Counted from the stretch's first letter, positions 24,522 through 34,548 are shown. The stretch: DNA of 64,000 nucleotides from Pseudomonas mangrovi (GCF_003052585.1 NZ_QASN01000020.1:310001-374000), one strand, 5' to 3'. Notes: generated from the letters alone by a model not told the origin. Translations and numbers: made by a program.

Positions 24522-25274
24522 GTGGATATCTGGCAGTTGCTGCTTGATCTGCTGCTTGGCGTGGTACTGGGCGTGCTCGGCGGCCTGTTCGGCATCGGCG
24601 GCGGGATGGTTGCCATCCCGGTGCTGGGGTTGCTGTTCGGGCTTGACCAGATGCTTGCCCAGGGCACAGCGCTGGTGATGGTGGTGCCCAATGTGCTGCT
24701 GGCGCTGTGGCGTTATCACCAGCGCAATCGCATCGACTGGCGCCAGGCGCTGACGCTGGGGCTGTCCGGGCTGATCTGTGCCTGGCTGGCGGCGCAGTGG
24801 GCGCTGGGGCTGGACGCGGCAAGCATGCGCACGGGCTTTGCCGTGTTCCTGCTGCTGCTCGGGTTGTACAACCTGGCAAGGCTGATCTGGCCGCAGCGCT
24901 CGCAGAAACCGCTGCTGGCGCTGAATTGGCTGCCGCTGACGGTGCTCGGCTCACTGGCCGGCGCGCTCGGTGGCGTATTCGGCGTGGGTGGCGCAGTGCT
25001 CGCCACGCCAATTCTGACCAGCCTGTTCGGTGTCGGGCAGGTAGCGGCGCAGGGACTGTCGCTGGCACTGGCGGCACCCAGTACGGCGGTGACACTGGCC
25101 AGCTACGCCAGTCACGGCCAGGTCGACTGGCTGCTCGGGGTGCCGTTGGCCATCGGCGGGCTGCTCGGCATCGGCTGGGGCGTGCGGGCGGCACATGCCT
25201 TGCCGGAGCGGGTGCTGCGCGGGCTGTTCTCGGGCTTTCTGCTGGTCAGTGCGGCGCTGCTGTTCGGGCACTGA
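24522..25274 (+). CDS. TauE/SafE family sulfite/organosulfur exporter-like membrane protein
   Basis: This 250-residue integral membrane protein has about eight hydrophobic segments and the two family repeats GGLFGIGGGMVAIPVL (about 21-36) and GGVFGVGGAVLATPIL (about 150-165). It starts with GTG behind GGAGG. The transported anion is unknown. Confidence 0.9.
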   Translation: MDIWQLLLDLLLGVVLGVLGGLFGIGGGMVAIPVLGLLFGLDQMLAQGTALVMVVPNVLLALWRYHQRNRIDWRQALTLGLSGLICAWLAAQWALGLDAASMRTGFAVFLLLLGLYNLARLIWPQRSQKPLLALNWLPLTVLGSLAGALGGVFGVGGAVLATPILTSLFGVGQVAAQGLSLALAAPSTAVTLASYASHGQVDWLLGVPLAIGGLLGIGWGVRAAHALPERVLRGLFSGFLLVSAALLFGH

Positions 25275-25304
25275 GCCGGCGGCCGTGTGGCCGCCGAGCA
25301 GTGT

Positions 25305-26651
25305 TCAGCGGCGCGCCTGCTTCAGCGTCTCGGCGATCATGAAGGCCAGTTCCAGCGACTGGTCGGCGTTCAGTCGCGGGTCGCAATGGGTGTGGTAGCG
25401 ATCCGACAGGCCCGCTTCGGTGATGGGGCGGGCACCGCCGATGCACTCGGTGACGTTCTGCCCGGTCATCTCGATATGGATGCCGCCGGCATGGGTGCCT
25501 TCGGCCTTGTGCACCTGGAAGAAGTCGCGCACCTCGGACAGCACCTGGGCGAAATCGCGGGTCTTGTAGCCGCTGGAAGCCTTGATGGTGTTGCCGTGCA
25601 TCGGGTCGGAACTCCAGAGCACGCGCCAGCCCTCGGACTCGACCGCCTGGATCAGCCGCGGCAGATGCTCGCCGACCTTATTCGCACCCATCCGCACGAT
25701 CAGGTTGAGACGGCCCGGATCGTTGTCCGGGTTGAGCAGGGCGATCAGTCGCAGCAGCTCTTCGGGGTCCATGCTCGGGCCAACCTTGACCCCGATCGGG
25801 TTGTTCACGCCGCGCAGGAATTCGACGTGGGCGCCGTCGAGCTGGCGGGTGCGATCACCGATCCAGAGCATGTGCGCCGAACAGTCGTACCAGTCGCCGG
25901 TGAGGCTGTCTTCACGGACGAAGGCCTGCTCGTAGTTCAACAACAGCGCCTCGTGGGCGGTGAAGAAGCTGGCCTCGCGCAGTTGCGGCGCATCATCCAG
26001 GCCGCAGGCACGCATGAACGCCAGGGTCTCGTCGAGGCGCCCGGCGAGCTGGCTGTATTTTTCGGTCAGCGCCGAGTTGGCGATGAAGTCGAGGTTCCAC
26101 TTGTGCACCTGGTGCACATCGGCGAAGCCGCCCTGGGCGAAGGCCCGCAGCAGGTTGAGGGTCGCGGTGGACTGGTGGTAGGCCTCGAGCAGGCGTTCCG
26201 GGTCGGGTATCCGGCTGGCGGCGTTGAAATCGATGCCGTTGACGATGTCGCCGCGGTAGGCGGGCAGGCTGATGCCGTCGATGGTCTCGTTGCCGGCCGA
26301 GCGCGGCTTGGCGAACTGGCCAGCCATGCGCCCGACCTTGACCACCGGGCAACCGGCGGCGAAGGTCATCACGATGGCCATCTGCAGCAGCACCTTGAAG
26401 GTGTCGCGGATCTTCGGTGCGGAGAATTCGGCGAAGCTCTCGGCGCAGTCGCCACCCTGCAGCAGGAAGGCGCGGCCCCGGGTGACTTCGGCAAACTGGC
26501 GCCGCAGCTCGCGCGCCTCGCCAGCGAAGACCAGTGGTGGCAGGCTGGCGAGCTTCGTCTCGACCCGTGCAAGATGCGCGGCGTCGGGGTATTCAGGTTG
26601 CTGCTGGATGGGTTTGCCTCTCCAGCTATCGGGACTCCAGGCGTGCTTCAT
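25305..26651 (-). CDS. 3-deoxy-7-phosphoheptulonate synthase, class II
   Basis: This 448-residue plant-type DAHP synthase condenses phosphoenolpyruvate and erythrose 4-phosphate as the first step of the shikimate pathway. Recognisable parts are GGDCAESF (metal Cys69), [34 protein letters not shown] and SSDPMHGNT (metal His). The start [11 protein letters not shown] is chosen by family length; the frame continues upstream to 26705 with no better site. Bacterial class II enzymes often serve secondary pathways such as phenazines, but no such gene is nearby. Confidence 0.93.
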   Translation of the reverse strand: MKHAWSPDSWRGKPIQQQPEYPDAAHLARVETKLASLPPLVFAGEARELRRQFAEVTRGRAFLLQGGDCAESFAEFSAPKIRDTFKVLLQMAIVMTFAAGCPVVKVGRMAGQFAKPRSAGNETIDGISLPAYRGDIVNGIDFNAASRIPDPERLLEAYHQSTATLNLLRAFAQGGFADVHQVHKWNLDFIANSALTEKYSQLAGRLDETLAFMRACGLDDAPQLREASFFTAHEALLLNYEQAFVREDSLTGDWYDCSAHMLWIGDRTRQLDGAHVEFLRGVNNPIGVKVGPSMDPEELLRLIALLNPDNDPGRLNLIVRMGANKVGEHLPRLIQAVESEGWRVLWSSDPMHGNTIKASSGYKTRDFAQVLSEVRDFFQVHKAEGTHAGGIHIEMTGQNVTECIGGARPITEAGLSDRYHTHCDPRLNADQSLELAFMIAETLKQARR

Positions 26652-26862
26652 AAGATGTGGACTCGGTTGTCGCGGGGCAGGCCGGCATGGTATCAGCTGC
26701 GCCACGACTGCCGTGATAGAGAGTCTGCATCGCCCCGCAAGGCAGTCTCTGAATCAGCGAGCCGGGTCTGGCCAGCTGGATGGGTAGGTCGTCAGCGCGA
26801 GCTTTCGGCGCATTCCTCAAGGCACTTCGTTTTCAGCATTCGCCACATGGCGAGGAGAGGGT

Positions 26863-27615
26863 ATGGACCAGGAGGAGGAGCAGCTGCTCACCGAGGTGCA
26901 CGACGAGCATGGCGTCATCCGTGTGTTGGAGGTGGGCGCCTATCGCTTTCTCGAGTTCGGTGAGGCAATCGAGCAGAGCTGCGTGTTCACCGCGGATCCG
27001 AGCTGGCTGGAGTACGACTACACCCGCGCGATGCTGCTTGGCGCGCTGGCGCATCCGGCGCCGGAGTCGGCGCTGTTTCTCGGTCTGGGCGCCGGCACAC
27101 TGATGCAGGCTTGCCTGAAGTTTCTGCCACTGGATGATGTCGAGGTGATCGAGCTGCGCGCCGATGTGCCGCGCCTGGCCGCCGAGTATCTGGGCCTGGC
27201 CGATGATCCGCGCCTGTACATCCGCATCGGCGATGCGCTGGAGTTGCTCGACAGTGCGGAGCCGGCCGATCTGATCTTCGTCGACCTGTACACCGACACC
27301 GGGCCCTCTGCCGGTCACCTGGCGTGGAAATTCCTCGAAGCCTGTCAGCAGCGCCTGCAGCCCGGTGGCTGGCTGATCATCAACCAGTGGGCCGGCAATG
27401 ACGGCAAACCGCTGGGCGCGGCCTTGCTGCGCGGGCTCTATCTGCGCCACTACTGGGAAATCCCGGTGAAGGAGGGCAACGTGATCCTGCTGGTCCCGGC
27501 CTCCCTGGATCAGCTGCCGGATACCACCGAACTTGCCGCCCGAGCGCAGCATCTGGCGCCGCGCCTGGGGTATTCACTGTTGCCGCTGCTGGAGGGAATG
27601 CGCCCGGCCACTTAG
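26863..27615 (+). CDS. Spermidine synthase-like (SpeE-fold) protein
   Basis: This 250-residue Rossmann-type aminopropyltransferase/methyltransferase-like protein has the nucleotide loop FLGLGAGTLMQ near 73-83, an acidic VEVIELRADV after beta2 and DLIFVDLYTD. True spermidine synthases carry a longer N-terminal beta domain and a GGGDG motif, both absent here, so the polyamine role is doubtful. GAGGAGAGGGT precedes the ATG. Confidence 0.8.
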   Translation: MDQEEEQLLTEVHDEHGVIRVLEVGAYRFLEFGEAIEQSCVFTADPSWLEYDYTRAMLLGALAHPAPESALFLGLGAGTLMQACLKFLPLDDVEVIELRADVPRLAAEYLGLADDPRLYIRIGDALELLDSAEPADLIFVDLYTDTGPSAGHLAWKFLEACQQRLQPGGWLIINQWAGNDGKPLGAALLRGLYLRHYWEIPVKEGNVILLVPASLDQLPDTTELAARAQHLAPRLGYSLLPLLEGMRPAT

Positions 27616-27752
27616 GTGCAAGGCGCCGCACCGATTTCGCCCCTCGATGAGCTGCTTGCATCGTAATGGTGCGTTGCTGGTGGTCGCCGAAGGCGCAAAT
27701 TCGAGACTTACCGGTCATGGTCTGTAAATTGCTGTAAAGCCTCAGGTTTTCA

Positions 27753-29924
27753 ATGATGGCGAAAATAGCGATGAGCAGATCTCAGGGTTCCTACATGCAC
27801 CTTTCTGTAGCCGAGCGCGCCTGGTTGCCTTGGTCCCAGCGCCTGAGCATGGGCTGGTCGTGCTGGCTCAACCGCGATATCCGGCCTTCACTGGAGCAGA
27901 CCTTCGAAGGTATCGCCCAGACCCGCGTAGGCCTGCTGCGCGAATGGGTCGCGGGCCACTGGGCGCAACTGGCGGAGCTGGCAGCGGCCAGCGGCGGCGA
28001 GATGCCCCGGCTGGATTCGGCGACCTTGGCACGCAAGCACGAGCAGCTGGCCGATCTGTCGGAGCTGTTCGTGGTCGATCTGCAGGGTCGCGTGCTTGCG
28101 TCATCCCGGCCGCAGCGGGTCGGGCGGCTGACGAGCGAGTCGCGGGCGCTGGCGCTGGGACTGAAGCAGCCATTCCTGCACGGTCCCTACCGCGATCCGG
28201 AGACCCTGGCGCTGGGGGCGTCGACCTCGCGCTTCCATGACGCGGTGACGCTGATGTTCTATCAGCCGATTCTTGCGGCCGACGGCACCCGGGGCTGCCT
28301 CTGTGCGCGGGTGCCCAACGATGTGCTGGGTGATCTGATCCAGCGCGAGGCCGGACACATCTATCCGGAGTCGGGTGACAACTACCTGTTCATGGTCGAC
28401 TCGCGCTTCGATCCGACGATCAGCCAGGGTACAGCCCTGTCGCGCTCGCGTTTCGAGGACTCCACCTTCAGTCATGGCGAGAACCTCAAGAGCGGCGTGC
28501 ACACCGACTGGGGCGTGGTGAGGGTGCGCGAGCACACTGAACTGGAGTTGCGCTTCACCGACCCGGCAACCGGCCAGTTGCACCCCGGCGTGCGCGAGAC
28601 CATCGCTCGTGGCAGCAATCTGTTTGTCGACTATCCGGGCTATTCCGACTACCGCCACATTCCGGTCATCGGCAAGGGGCTGACCTTCGAGCTGCCCGGC
28701 TCGCCGGATCGCTGGGGGATGATGTGCGAGGCGGATCTGGCCGAGGTCTATCGGCGTCGCTCGCTGAGCGTCGGGTTGATGAAGACCTATCTGCTGACGG
28801 TGCTCTGCGTGTTTCTCTGCGGGGGTCTGCTACGCGAGTTCTCCAGCCTGTCGCAGGGCTGGATGTATCTGGTCGATGCGGTACTGCTGGCTGGCGGTGC
28901 CTGGTTCTTTGCTCGTCGCGGCCCGGGCCGGCTGGCGGCGCGGATGGGTGAGATGACCGAGCTGATTCGCACCATTGCCGAAGGCGGCGGCAATCTGCGC
29001 CAGCGACTCGATCCGACGCGACTGCAGGCCGACGAGACCGGCGACATGGGGCGCTGGATCAACAGCTTCATCGACAGTCTGGATGGCGTGGTCGGCAAGG
29101 TGATAAGGGTTTCCAGCCATGTGCGTCAGGACAACGAGCTGATGCTCGAACGCAGCGGCGAGGCAGGCCAGACCACTCGCAGCGTGGCCGATTCGGTGCA
29201 CCAGCTGCTGCTCCTGGTGGAAGAGCAGCTCGGCGAGATTCAGCAGGCCTCGATGACCGCGGAGCAGATGAAGGCGGCAATGGATCAGGTGGTACTGCGT
29301 GCCAGGGAGCGCTTCGAGACTGTGCGCCAGGGCACCTGCAACATTCGCGACGTGGTCGAGCGCTCGGCGCAGAGCGTGCAACAGCTGGACAGTCGGATGG
29401 GCGAGATCGACGCGATGGTTGCGCTGATCAGCGATATCACCACCCAGACCAATCTGCTGGCGTTGAACGCGGCCATCGAGGCGGCGCGGGCGGGCGACCA
29501 TGGTCGCGGCTTCGCCGTGGTGGCCGGCGAGGTGCGTTCGCTGGCGCAGCGTACCGCGAGGGCGGCGGAAGACATCCGCCGGCTGGTCGAGGGGCTGCAG
29601 CAACAGACCCGTGGCGCGGTGGCCTTCATGCAGGGTGGGGTCGCGGAGGTGGACGCCAGTCTGCGCCTGACCGAGGAGGCGTCTTCGGAGAACGTGCAGC
29701 TGCACCAGACGGTGGAGCGCATGTTCGAAGTCATCGAGCAGTTGCATCAGCGCAGCCTGGACTACGGGCAGACCATCCGCAGCGTCGATGCGGCTTCCAA
29801 CAGTATGGGCCAGACCCTGGGTGTACTGCAGGACAGTGCCGAGCGGGTGCGTCACACCGCCGGCAAGCTGCAGCAGCTGGTGGGGCAGTTCCGGGTCAGC
29901 GACGCAAACGAGCTGGCGGCTTGA
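27753..29924 (+). CDS. Methyl-accepting chemotaxis protein with unusual topology
   Basis: This 723-residue chemoreceptor has a signalling hairpin tip at about 560-600 ([21 protein letters not shown] then [18 protein letters not shown]). A HAMP-like linker follows two adjacent hydrophobic segments (about 344-359 and 369-386). The N-terminal 340 residues contain a PDC/Cache-like sensor region ([29 protein letters not shown]), but I see no N-terminal transmembrane helix or signal peptide. The sensor may therefore be cytoplasmic. Downstream in-frame ATGs at 27771 and 27795 are alternative starts. Confidence 0.85.
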   Translation: MMAKIAMSRSQGSYMHLSVAERAWLPWSQRLSMGWSCWLNRDIRPSLEQTFEGIAQTRVGLLREWVAGHWAQLAELAAASGGEMPRLDSATLARKHEQLADLSELFVVDLQGRVLASSRPQRVGRLTSESRALALGLKQPFLHGPYRDPETLALGASTSRFHDAVTLMFYQPILAADGTRGCLCARVPNDVLGDLIQREAGHIYPESGDNYLFMVDSRFDPTISQGTALSRSRFEDSTFSHGENLKSGVHTDWGVVRVREHTELELRFTDPATGQLHPGVRETIARGSNLFVDYPGYSDYRHIPVIGKGLTFELPGSPDRWGMMCEADLAEVYRRRSLSVGLMKTYLLTVLCVFLCGGLLREFSSLSQGWMYLVDAVLLAGGAWFFARRGPGRLAARMGEMTELIRTIAEGGGNLRQRLDPTRLQADETGDMGRWINSFIDSLDGVVGKVIRVSSHVRQDNELMLERSGEAGQTTRSVADSVHQLLLLVEEQLGEIQQASMTAEQMKAAMDQVVLRARERFETVRQGTCNIRDVVERSAQSVQQLDSRMGEIDAMVALISDITTQTNLLALNAAIEAARAGDHGRGFAVVAGEVRSLAQRTARAAEDIRRLVEGLQQQTRGAVAFMQGGVAEVDASLRLTEEASSENVQLHQTVERMFEVIEQLHQRSLDYGQTIRSVDAASNSMGQTLGVLQDSAERVRHTAGKLQQLVGQFRVSDANELAA

Positions 29925-29931
29925 GCAGAGA

Positions 29932-29963
29932 CTTTCGCAGGCACCGCGCGGTGCCTGCGAAAG
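29932..29963. terminator. Perfect 32-nt palindrome after the chemoreceptor gene
   Basis: CTTTCGCAGGCACCGC followed by its exact reverse complement can form a 14-bp-or-longer hairpin. It lies 7 nt past the stop. There is no T-run, so it may be a factor-assisted terminator or a protein site. Confidence 0.6.
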
Positions 29964-30217
29964 ATGAGCACTGGTTCTGCTTTTCCGGTATGATTCGCGC
30001 CGGCCTGACTTCGGGCCACGTTCAAGTTGGGCAATCCCCTTCGCCGGCCAGGGCTGGCGACTGAAGATCCGCAAGCCGGATCATTCTTGACGATTCATCC
30101 ATCCAAGACATCTTTGCAAATCCCCGCCGACATGGCTGCCAGGGTTACCTTCGGGTTCTACACGGCACGCGCAGCTTTGGAACATGGGTCTTTGCAGATG
30201 CATAGAGGCATAGACCC
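29964..30217 (+). promoter_or_regulatory. Promoter region and long 5' leader of deaD
   Basis: A -10-like TATGAT at about 29988-29993 would start transcription near 30000, leaving an untranslated leader of about 215 nt before the deaD ATG. Inside it, GCCGGCCAGGGCTGGC-like segments can pair. No frame with a ribosome site is seen. Long cold-responsive leaders are known for csdA/deaD in enterobacteria. Confidence 0.45.
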
Positions 30218-31891
30218 ATGACCCAGGAACTCGGCGGCTTCGCCGCGCTCGGACTCAACTCCAATATTGTCGCGGCGGTAGTCGATACCGGTTACGAAGA
30301 GCCGTCCCCCATTCAGTCCCAGGCGATCCCGGTGATCCTCGCCGGCCACGACATGATCGGTCAGGCGCAGACCGGCACCGGCAAGACCGCTGCCTTCGCG
30401 CTGCCGATCCTGCATCGCATCGATCCGGCCAAGCGTGAACTGCAGGCACTGATCCTGGCGCCGACTCGCGAACTCGCACTGCAGGTAGCCACCGCGTTCG
30501 AGACCTACTCCAAGCGCATCCCCGGTGTCACCGTGGTTGCCGTCTACGGCGGCGCGCCCATGGGCCCGCAGCTCAAGGCCATCCGCCAGGGCGCGCAGAT
30601 CATCGTCGCCACCCCGGGGCGTCTGGTCGACCATCTGAGCCGCAATGCCAACCTGCTCGGCACCATCCAGCACCTGGTGCTGGACGAGGCCGACGAGATG
30701 CTCAAGCTCGGCTTCATGGATGACCTGGAAGTGATCTTCCAGGCCATCCCGGCCACCCGTCAGACCGTGCTGTTCTCCGCGACCCTGCCGAGCTCGATCC
30801 GCGGCATCGCCGAGAAGCATCTGCGCGATCCCCAGCACATCAAGATCGCTGCCAAGACCCAGACCGTAGCCCGCATCGACCAGGCGCACATGATGGTCCA
30901 TGCCGACCAGAAGATCGCCGCCGTGCTGCGTCTGCTGGAAGTCGAGGAATTCGATGCGCTGATCGCCTTCGTGCGTACCAAGCAGGCCACCCTGGACCTG
31001 GCCGCCGCGCTGGAAGCCAAGGGCTACAAGGCCGCCGCGCTGAATGGCGACATCGCCCAGAACCAGCGTGAGCGGGTCATCGAGTCGCTCAAGGACGGTC
31101 GCCTGGACATCGTGGTCGCCACCGACGTGGCCGCTCGTGGCCTCGATGTACCGCGCATCACCCACGTCTTCAACGTCGACATGCCCTACGATCCGGAGTC
31201 CTACGTGCACCGTATCGGTCGTACCGGCCGTGCCGGTCGCGAAGGTCGCGCGCTGCTGCTGGTGACGCCGCGTGAGCGCCGCATGCTGCAGGTGATCGAG
31301 CGCGTCACCGGGCAGAAGGTTGCCGAGGTCCGTCTGCCCAACGGCCAGCAGGTACTGGATGCGCGGATCAAGAAACTCACCGCCAGCCTCGCTCCGCTGG
31401 TTGCCGACGCCGAGTCGACCCACGGCGAACTGCTTGATCGTCTGACCGCGGACATCGGCTGCAGCCCGCGCGCCCTGGCCGCAGCCCTGCTGCGCAAGGC
31501 CACCAACGGTCAGAGCCTGTCCCTGGCTGATCTGGAGCGCGAGCAGCCGCTGGTGCCGACTTCCGGTCCGCGCGAGCGCTCCAGCGAGCGTCCTGCCGGC
31601 AGCGAGCGTGGCGAGTACCGCGAGCGTCGTGCGCCGGTACCGCTGGCCGAAGGTCGCGCACGTTGCCGCACCGCACTGGGTCTGCGTGACGGCGTGGCCG
31701 CCGGTAACCTGCTCGGTGCGATCCTCAACGAGGGTGGCCTGGCGCGTGAGGCCATCGGCCGCATCCAGGTGCGTGAGAGCTTCAGCCTGGTCGAGTTGCC
31801 GGAAGACGGTCTTGACCGTCTGCTGGGCAAGCTCAAGGACACCCGTGTCGCCGGCAAGGCGCTGAAACTGCGTCGCTACCGCGAAGACTGA
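30218..31891 (+). CDS. deaD: DEAD-box ATP-dependent RNA helicase DeaD/CsdA
   Basis: This 557-residue helicase contains the Q motif (PSPIQSQAIP), motif I AQTGTGKT at 50-57, motif II DEAD at about 155-158, SAT near 187 and motif VI HRIGRTGRAGR. A C-terminal DbpA-type RNA-binding domain occupies about 480-553. It is preceded by an R/E-rich linker (ERSSERPAGSERGEYRERRAP). Length is slightly below that of E. coli DeaD. It unwinds structured RNA in ribosome biogenesis and cold adaptation. Confidence 0.9.
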   Translation: MTQELGGFAALGLNSNIVAAVVDTGYEEPSPIQSQAIPVILAGHDMIGQAQTGTGKTAAFALPILHRIDPAKRELQALILAPTRELALQVATAFETYSKRIPGVTVVAVYGGAPMGPQLKAIRQGAQIIVATPGRLVDHLSRNANLLGTIQHLVLDEADEMLKLGFMDDLEVIFQAIPATRQTVLFSATLPSSIRGIAEKHLRDPQHIKIAAKTQTVARIDQAHMMVHADQKIAAVLRLLEVEEFDALIAFVRTKQATLDLAAALEAKGYKAAALNGDIAQNQRERVIESLKDGRLDIVVATDVAARGLDVPRITHVFNVDMPYDPESYVHRIGRTGRAGREGRALLLVTPRERRMLQVIERVTGQKVAEVRLPNGQQVLDARIKKLTASLAPLVADAESTHGELLDRLTADIGCSPRALAAALLRKATNGQSLSLADLEREQPLVPTSGPRERSSERPAGSERGEYRERRAPVPLAEGRARCRTALGLRDGVAAGNLLGAILNEGGLAREAIGRIQVRESFSLVELPEDGLDRLLGKLKDTRVAGKALKLRRYRED

Positions 31892-31928
31892 TCAGGCGCC
31901 GCGCCTGGCGCGGCTCCGCTCGATCTAG

Positions 31929-31958
31929 AAAGCCCGTGTCGAAAGACACGGGCTTTTT
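31929..31958 (+). terminator. Intrinsic terminator of deaD
   Basis: AAAGCCCGTGTC/GACACGGGCTTT is a perfect 12-bp stem with a GAAA tetraloop, followed by T residues. Confidence 0.95.
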
Positions 31959-32181
31959 CATGTCTGCCGTCCGCGCAGCGGTACTCAGCGCCGTCGAGCT
32001 GGGCTGCTCGCGGGCGCAAGGCGCTCTGTTTGCTGTGTCCTGTACTTGTCGAGTCGAGTGTTGCGACGGGGGAGGCGGGTTTGGCAACCGCTGCATGTCT
32101 GCCGTCCGCTGGATGCTGCAGATAAGAGTGGCGGCTGTAGTGGGGGTGGAAAATGAGTGGGGGTGGAAAATGCAGGTGTGG
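31959..32181. other. Intergenic region with a 17-bp tandem duplication
   Basis: GTGGGGGTGGAAAATG(A/C) occurs twice head to tail at 32140-32156 and 32157-32173. No gene is supported in this interval. Confidence 0.5.
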
Positions 32182-32210
32182 CGAGCCGGCTGCCTGCGCA
32201 GGCCGGCTCG
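32182..32210 (-). terminator. Hairpin after the DUF3309 gene
   Basis: A 9-bp perfect stem CGAGCCGGC/GCCGGCTCG with an 11-nt loop that can pair further. It lies 14 nt beyond the stop at 32224. Confidence 0.65.
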
Positions 32211-32223
32211 GTATACGGTGTTG

Positions 32224-32382
32224 CTAGATCATTCCAAGCAGTACCAGGACCAGGACCACGATCAGCAGGGTGCCGAGTACGCCGGACGGGCCGTAGCCCC
32301 AGCTTCTCGAATGGGGGAATAACGGCAGACCGCCGATCAGTAGCACAATCAACACGACTATCAGGATGGTACCCAGGCCCAT
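32224..32382 (-). CDS. DUF3309 family small membrane protein
   Basis: This 52-residue protein has two hydrophobic segments, the first LGTILIVVLIVLLIGGLP and the second after YGPSGVLG. They flank the short conserved loop FPHSRSWGYGPSG. This is the full length of the family. The frame extends upstream to 32541 but the family N-terminus MGLGTIL and a GAGG site fix the start. Function is unknown; such proteins are often stress-linked. Confidence 0.85.
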   Translation of the reverse strand: MGLGTILIVVLIVLLIGGLPLFPHSRSWGYGPSGVLGTLLIVVLVLVLLGMI

Positions 32383-32559
32383 AATGTGTTCCCTCGCATG
32401 CTTTGGGTGAAGCCTCGGTCTAGCCGGAGGCGGGCGGAAGTGCCTGTATGTACCGACTCTGCGCTGCGACAAAGATTCATCCGCGGGCGGCGGCCGGTCG
32501 TGGGGCGAGACTGGCTTGTCGCGCGGGATCTGCCGCTCCATCGACTAGGAGGTTGCTCG

Positions 32560-32934
32560 ATGCTGTACCGTTTTGCCGCCGATGCGCTGGTGCTGTTTCA
32601 CCTGCTGTTCATTGTCTTCGTGCTGCTCGGCGGTCTGCTGGTGTTCTTCCGCCCGTGGCTTGCGCTGCTGCATCTACCTGCCGCGGCCTGGGGCATGAGT
32701 GTCGAGTTCTTTCGCTTGTACTGTCCGCTGACCCCGCTGGAGAACGAGCTGCGCCAGGCGGCCGGTCAGCAGGGCTACGACGGCGGCTTCATCGAGCACT
32801 ATCTGATTCCGCTGATCTATCCCGCCGGGCTGACGCCCACTATTCAACTGTGGATGGGGGCGCTGGTGCTGCTGATCAATCTGAGCGTCTACGCCGCGCT
32901 CTTGCTGCGCAGGCGAGGAAGGACGGGGGCTTGA
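32560..32934 (+). CDS. DUF2784 family membrane protein
   Basis: This 124-residue protein has three hydrophobic segments. The family features are an N-terminal VLFHLLFIVFVLLGGLLVF, the motif CPLTPLENELRQ and FIEHYLIPLIYP. TAGGAGG precedes the ATG. Function is unknown. Confidence 0.88.
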   Translation: MLYRFAADALVLFHLLFIVFVLLGGLLVFFRPWLALLHLPAAAWGMSVEFFRLYCPLTPLENELRQAAGQQGYDGGFIEHYLIPLIYPAGLTPTIQLWMGALVLLINLSVYAALLLRRRGRTGA

Positions 32935-33075
32935 GCGGTGGTTTCACGAGGATTGGCGTCGCCCATTTGGCGGTTTGCTCTGGTCATTCATCAGCCTGAT
33001 GCAGCGTGGTTCGGAGAATTTCCTTGGCTACACTGGCGCCAATCTCTCCTGAACTACTCATAAGGCACTCACAGT

Positions 33076-33885
33076 ATGCAAAACCGCATGATGGTTACCG
33101 GCGCAGGTTCGGGTCTCGGTCGCGAAATCGCCCTGCGCTGGGCGCGCGAGGGCTGGCAACTGGCGCTGGCCGACATCAACGACAAGGGCCTGGCGGAAAC
33201 CCTGGCGATGGTCCGTGAGGCCGGCGGCGATGGCTTCACCCAGCGTTGCGATGTGCGCGACTACAGCCAGCTGACGGCATTCGCCCAGGCCTGTGAGGTA
33301 AAGCTCGGCGGCATCGATGTGATCGTCAACAACGCCGGCGTGGCCGGCGGCGGCTTCTTCGAGGAACTGTCGCTGGAAGACTGGGACTGGCAGATCAGCA
33401 TCAACCTGATGGGTGTGGTGAAAAGCGCCAAGGCCTTCCTGCCGCTGATCGAGAAAAGCCAGGGGCGCATCGTCAATATCGCTTCCATGGCTGCGCTGAT
33501 GCAGGGCCCGGCGATGAGCAACTACAACGTTGCCAAGGCCGGTGTGGTGGCACTGTCGGAAAGCCTGCTGGCCGAGCTGAAGCCCAAGGGCGTCAGCGTT
33601 CATGTGGTCTGCCCGTCGTTCTTCCAGACCAATCTGCTGGACTCCTACCGCGGTCCGACCACCTCGATGAAGTCGCAGTTCAGCAAGCTGCTGGAAAGCT
33701 CGCCGATCAGCGCGGCCGACATCGCCGACTACATGTATCAGTGCATCGAGAAGGGCGACTTCATGATCCTGCCACACGAGCAGTCGCGGGCTGCCTGGGC
33801 ACTCAAGCAGACCAATCCGCAGGCGCTCTACGACGAGATGGAGCAGATGGGTCTGCGCATGCGCGCCAAGATGAGCCAGAACTGA
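33076..33885 (+). CDS. Short-chain dehydrogenase/reductase
   Basis: This 269-residue classical SDR has cofactor loop TGAGSGLG (8-15), NNAGVAGGG, catalytic Ser in IASMAALM and the YNVAK catalytic Tyr/Lys pair. The Asp in LADIND after beta2 favours NAD(H). Substrate cannot be assigned. Confidence 0.88.
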   Translation: MQNRMMVTGAGSGLGREIALRWAREGWQLALADINDKGLAETLAMVREAGGDGFTQRCDVRDYSQLTAFAQACEVKLGGIDVIVNNAGVAGGGFFEELSLEDWDWQISINLMGVVKSAKAFLPLIEKSQGRIVNIASMAALMQGPAMSNYNVAKAGVVALSESLLAELKPKGVSVHVVCPSFFQTNLLDSYRGPTTSMKSQFSKLLESSPISAADIADYMYQCIEKGDFMILPHEQSRAAWALKQTNPQALYDEMEQMGLRMRAKMSQN

Positions 33886-33891
33886 TCCAGG

Positions 33892-33921
33892 CAGGCTCCG
33901 GGCATTTCTGTCCGGAGCCTG
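33892..33921 (+). terminator. Terminator-like hairpin after the SDR gene
   Basis: A 10-bp perfect stem CAGGCTCCGG/CCGGAGCCTG with a 10-nt loop starts 6 nt after the stop. No T-run follows. Confidence 0.65.
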
Positions 33922-34066
33922 ACGTCAGTAAAAGTTCCCCGTCACACCGCTCTCATCGGCGCAACGCCGAGACCCCGCCGAGCAATTCGCATCTTCGATC
34001 CGCATCGCTTCCCCCGGCGCGATGGCCTGTGTTAGAAGGCTGCCTTCGTTCATCAGGAGTGGCTGC

Positions 34067-34495
34067 GTGGAGTCGGAATCCATCGTCTACGGCTGTATTC
34101 GCGACTGGCCGGCCAGTGATACGGCCGAGGCGCGCATGCGCCGTACGCTGAATGCGCGCGAGCTGGCGGCGTTGCCCAGCGGCGACGCCTGGCCCTTCCT
34201 CGGTCGGGAGATGTTCTCCTGCTGCGACATCGCCGGTGACGGTCTGTACATGACCCAGGTGATCCACTTTGGCGCGAGCTACAGGGCGGTCGAGTACGAG
34301 TGGAGCCTGTGGGTCGAACAGTTCGAGGCGCTGCTCACGCGTTTGTACTGGTCCAGCGCCGTGGTGCATCTGGAAACCGAGCTCAACGGCATGCATACCT
34401 TTCGCTGGGAGTCCGAGCAGGGTTTCCACAGCCCCCGCGAGGGTGGCTTGCGGGTGCGCTGTGCCTGGGAACGCGAAGGCAATCTGCGCGGCTGA
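34067..34495 (+). CDS. Conserved hypothetical protein
   Basis: This 142-residue soluble protein begins at a GTG with AGGAG 7 nt upstream (VESESIVYGCIRDWP). The frame is open upstream to 34022 without a better site. Features are aromatic-rich segments (YRAVEYEWSLWVEQFEALLTRLYW) and a beta-like C-terminal part. I recognise similar hypothetical proteins in pseudomonads but no function. Confidence 0.75.
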   Translation: MESESIVYGCIRDWPASDTAEARMRRTLNARELAALPSGDAWPFLGREMFSCCDIAGDGLYMTQVIHFGASYRAVEYEWSLWVEQFEALLTRLYWSSAVVHLETELNGMHTFRWESEQGFHSPREGGLRVRCAWEREGNLRG

Positions 34496-34507
34496 GTCCG
34501 GGCAATG

Positions 34508-34536
34508 AAAAACGCCGCCTCGATGGGCGGCGTTTT
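34508..34536. terminator. Bidirectional terminator between hypothetical gene and htpX
   Basis: AAAACGCCGCC/GGCGGCGTTTT with loop TCGATG has A- and T-runs on the two sides and serves both convergent genes. Confidence 0.92.
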
Positions 34537-34548
34537 CGTTTGCGGCTG

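Noticed and set aside
25287..26963. 558-residue plus-strand open frame opposite the DAHP synthase gene
   Set aside because: Mirror frame with no recognisable domain; the minus-strand enzyme is clear.
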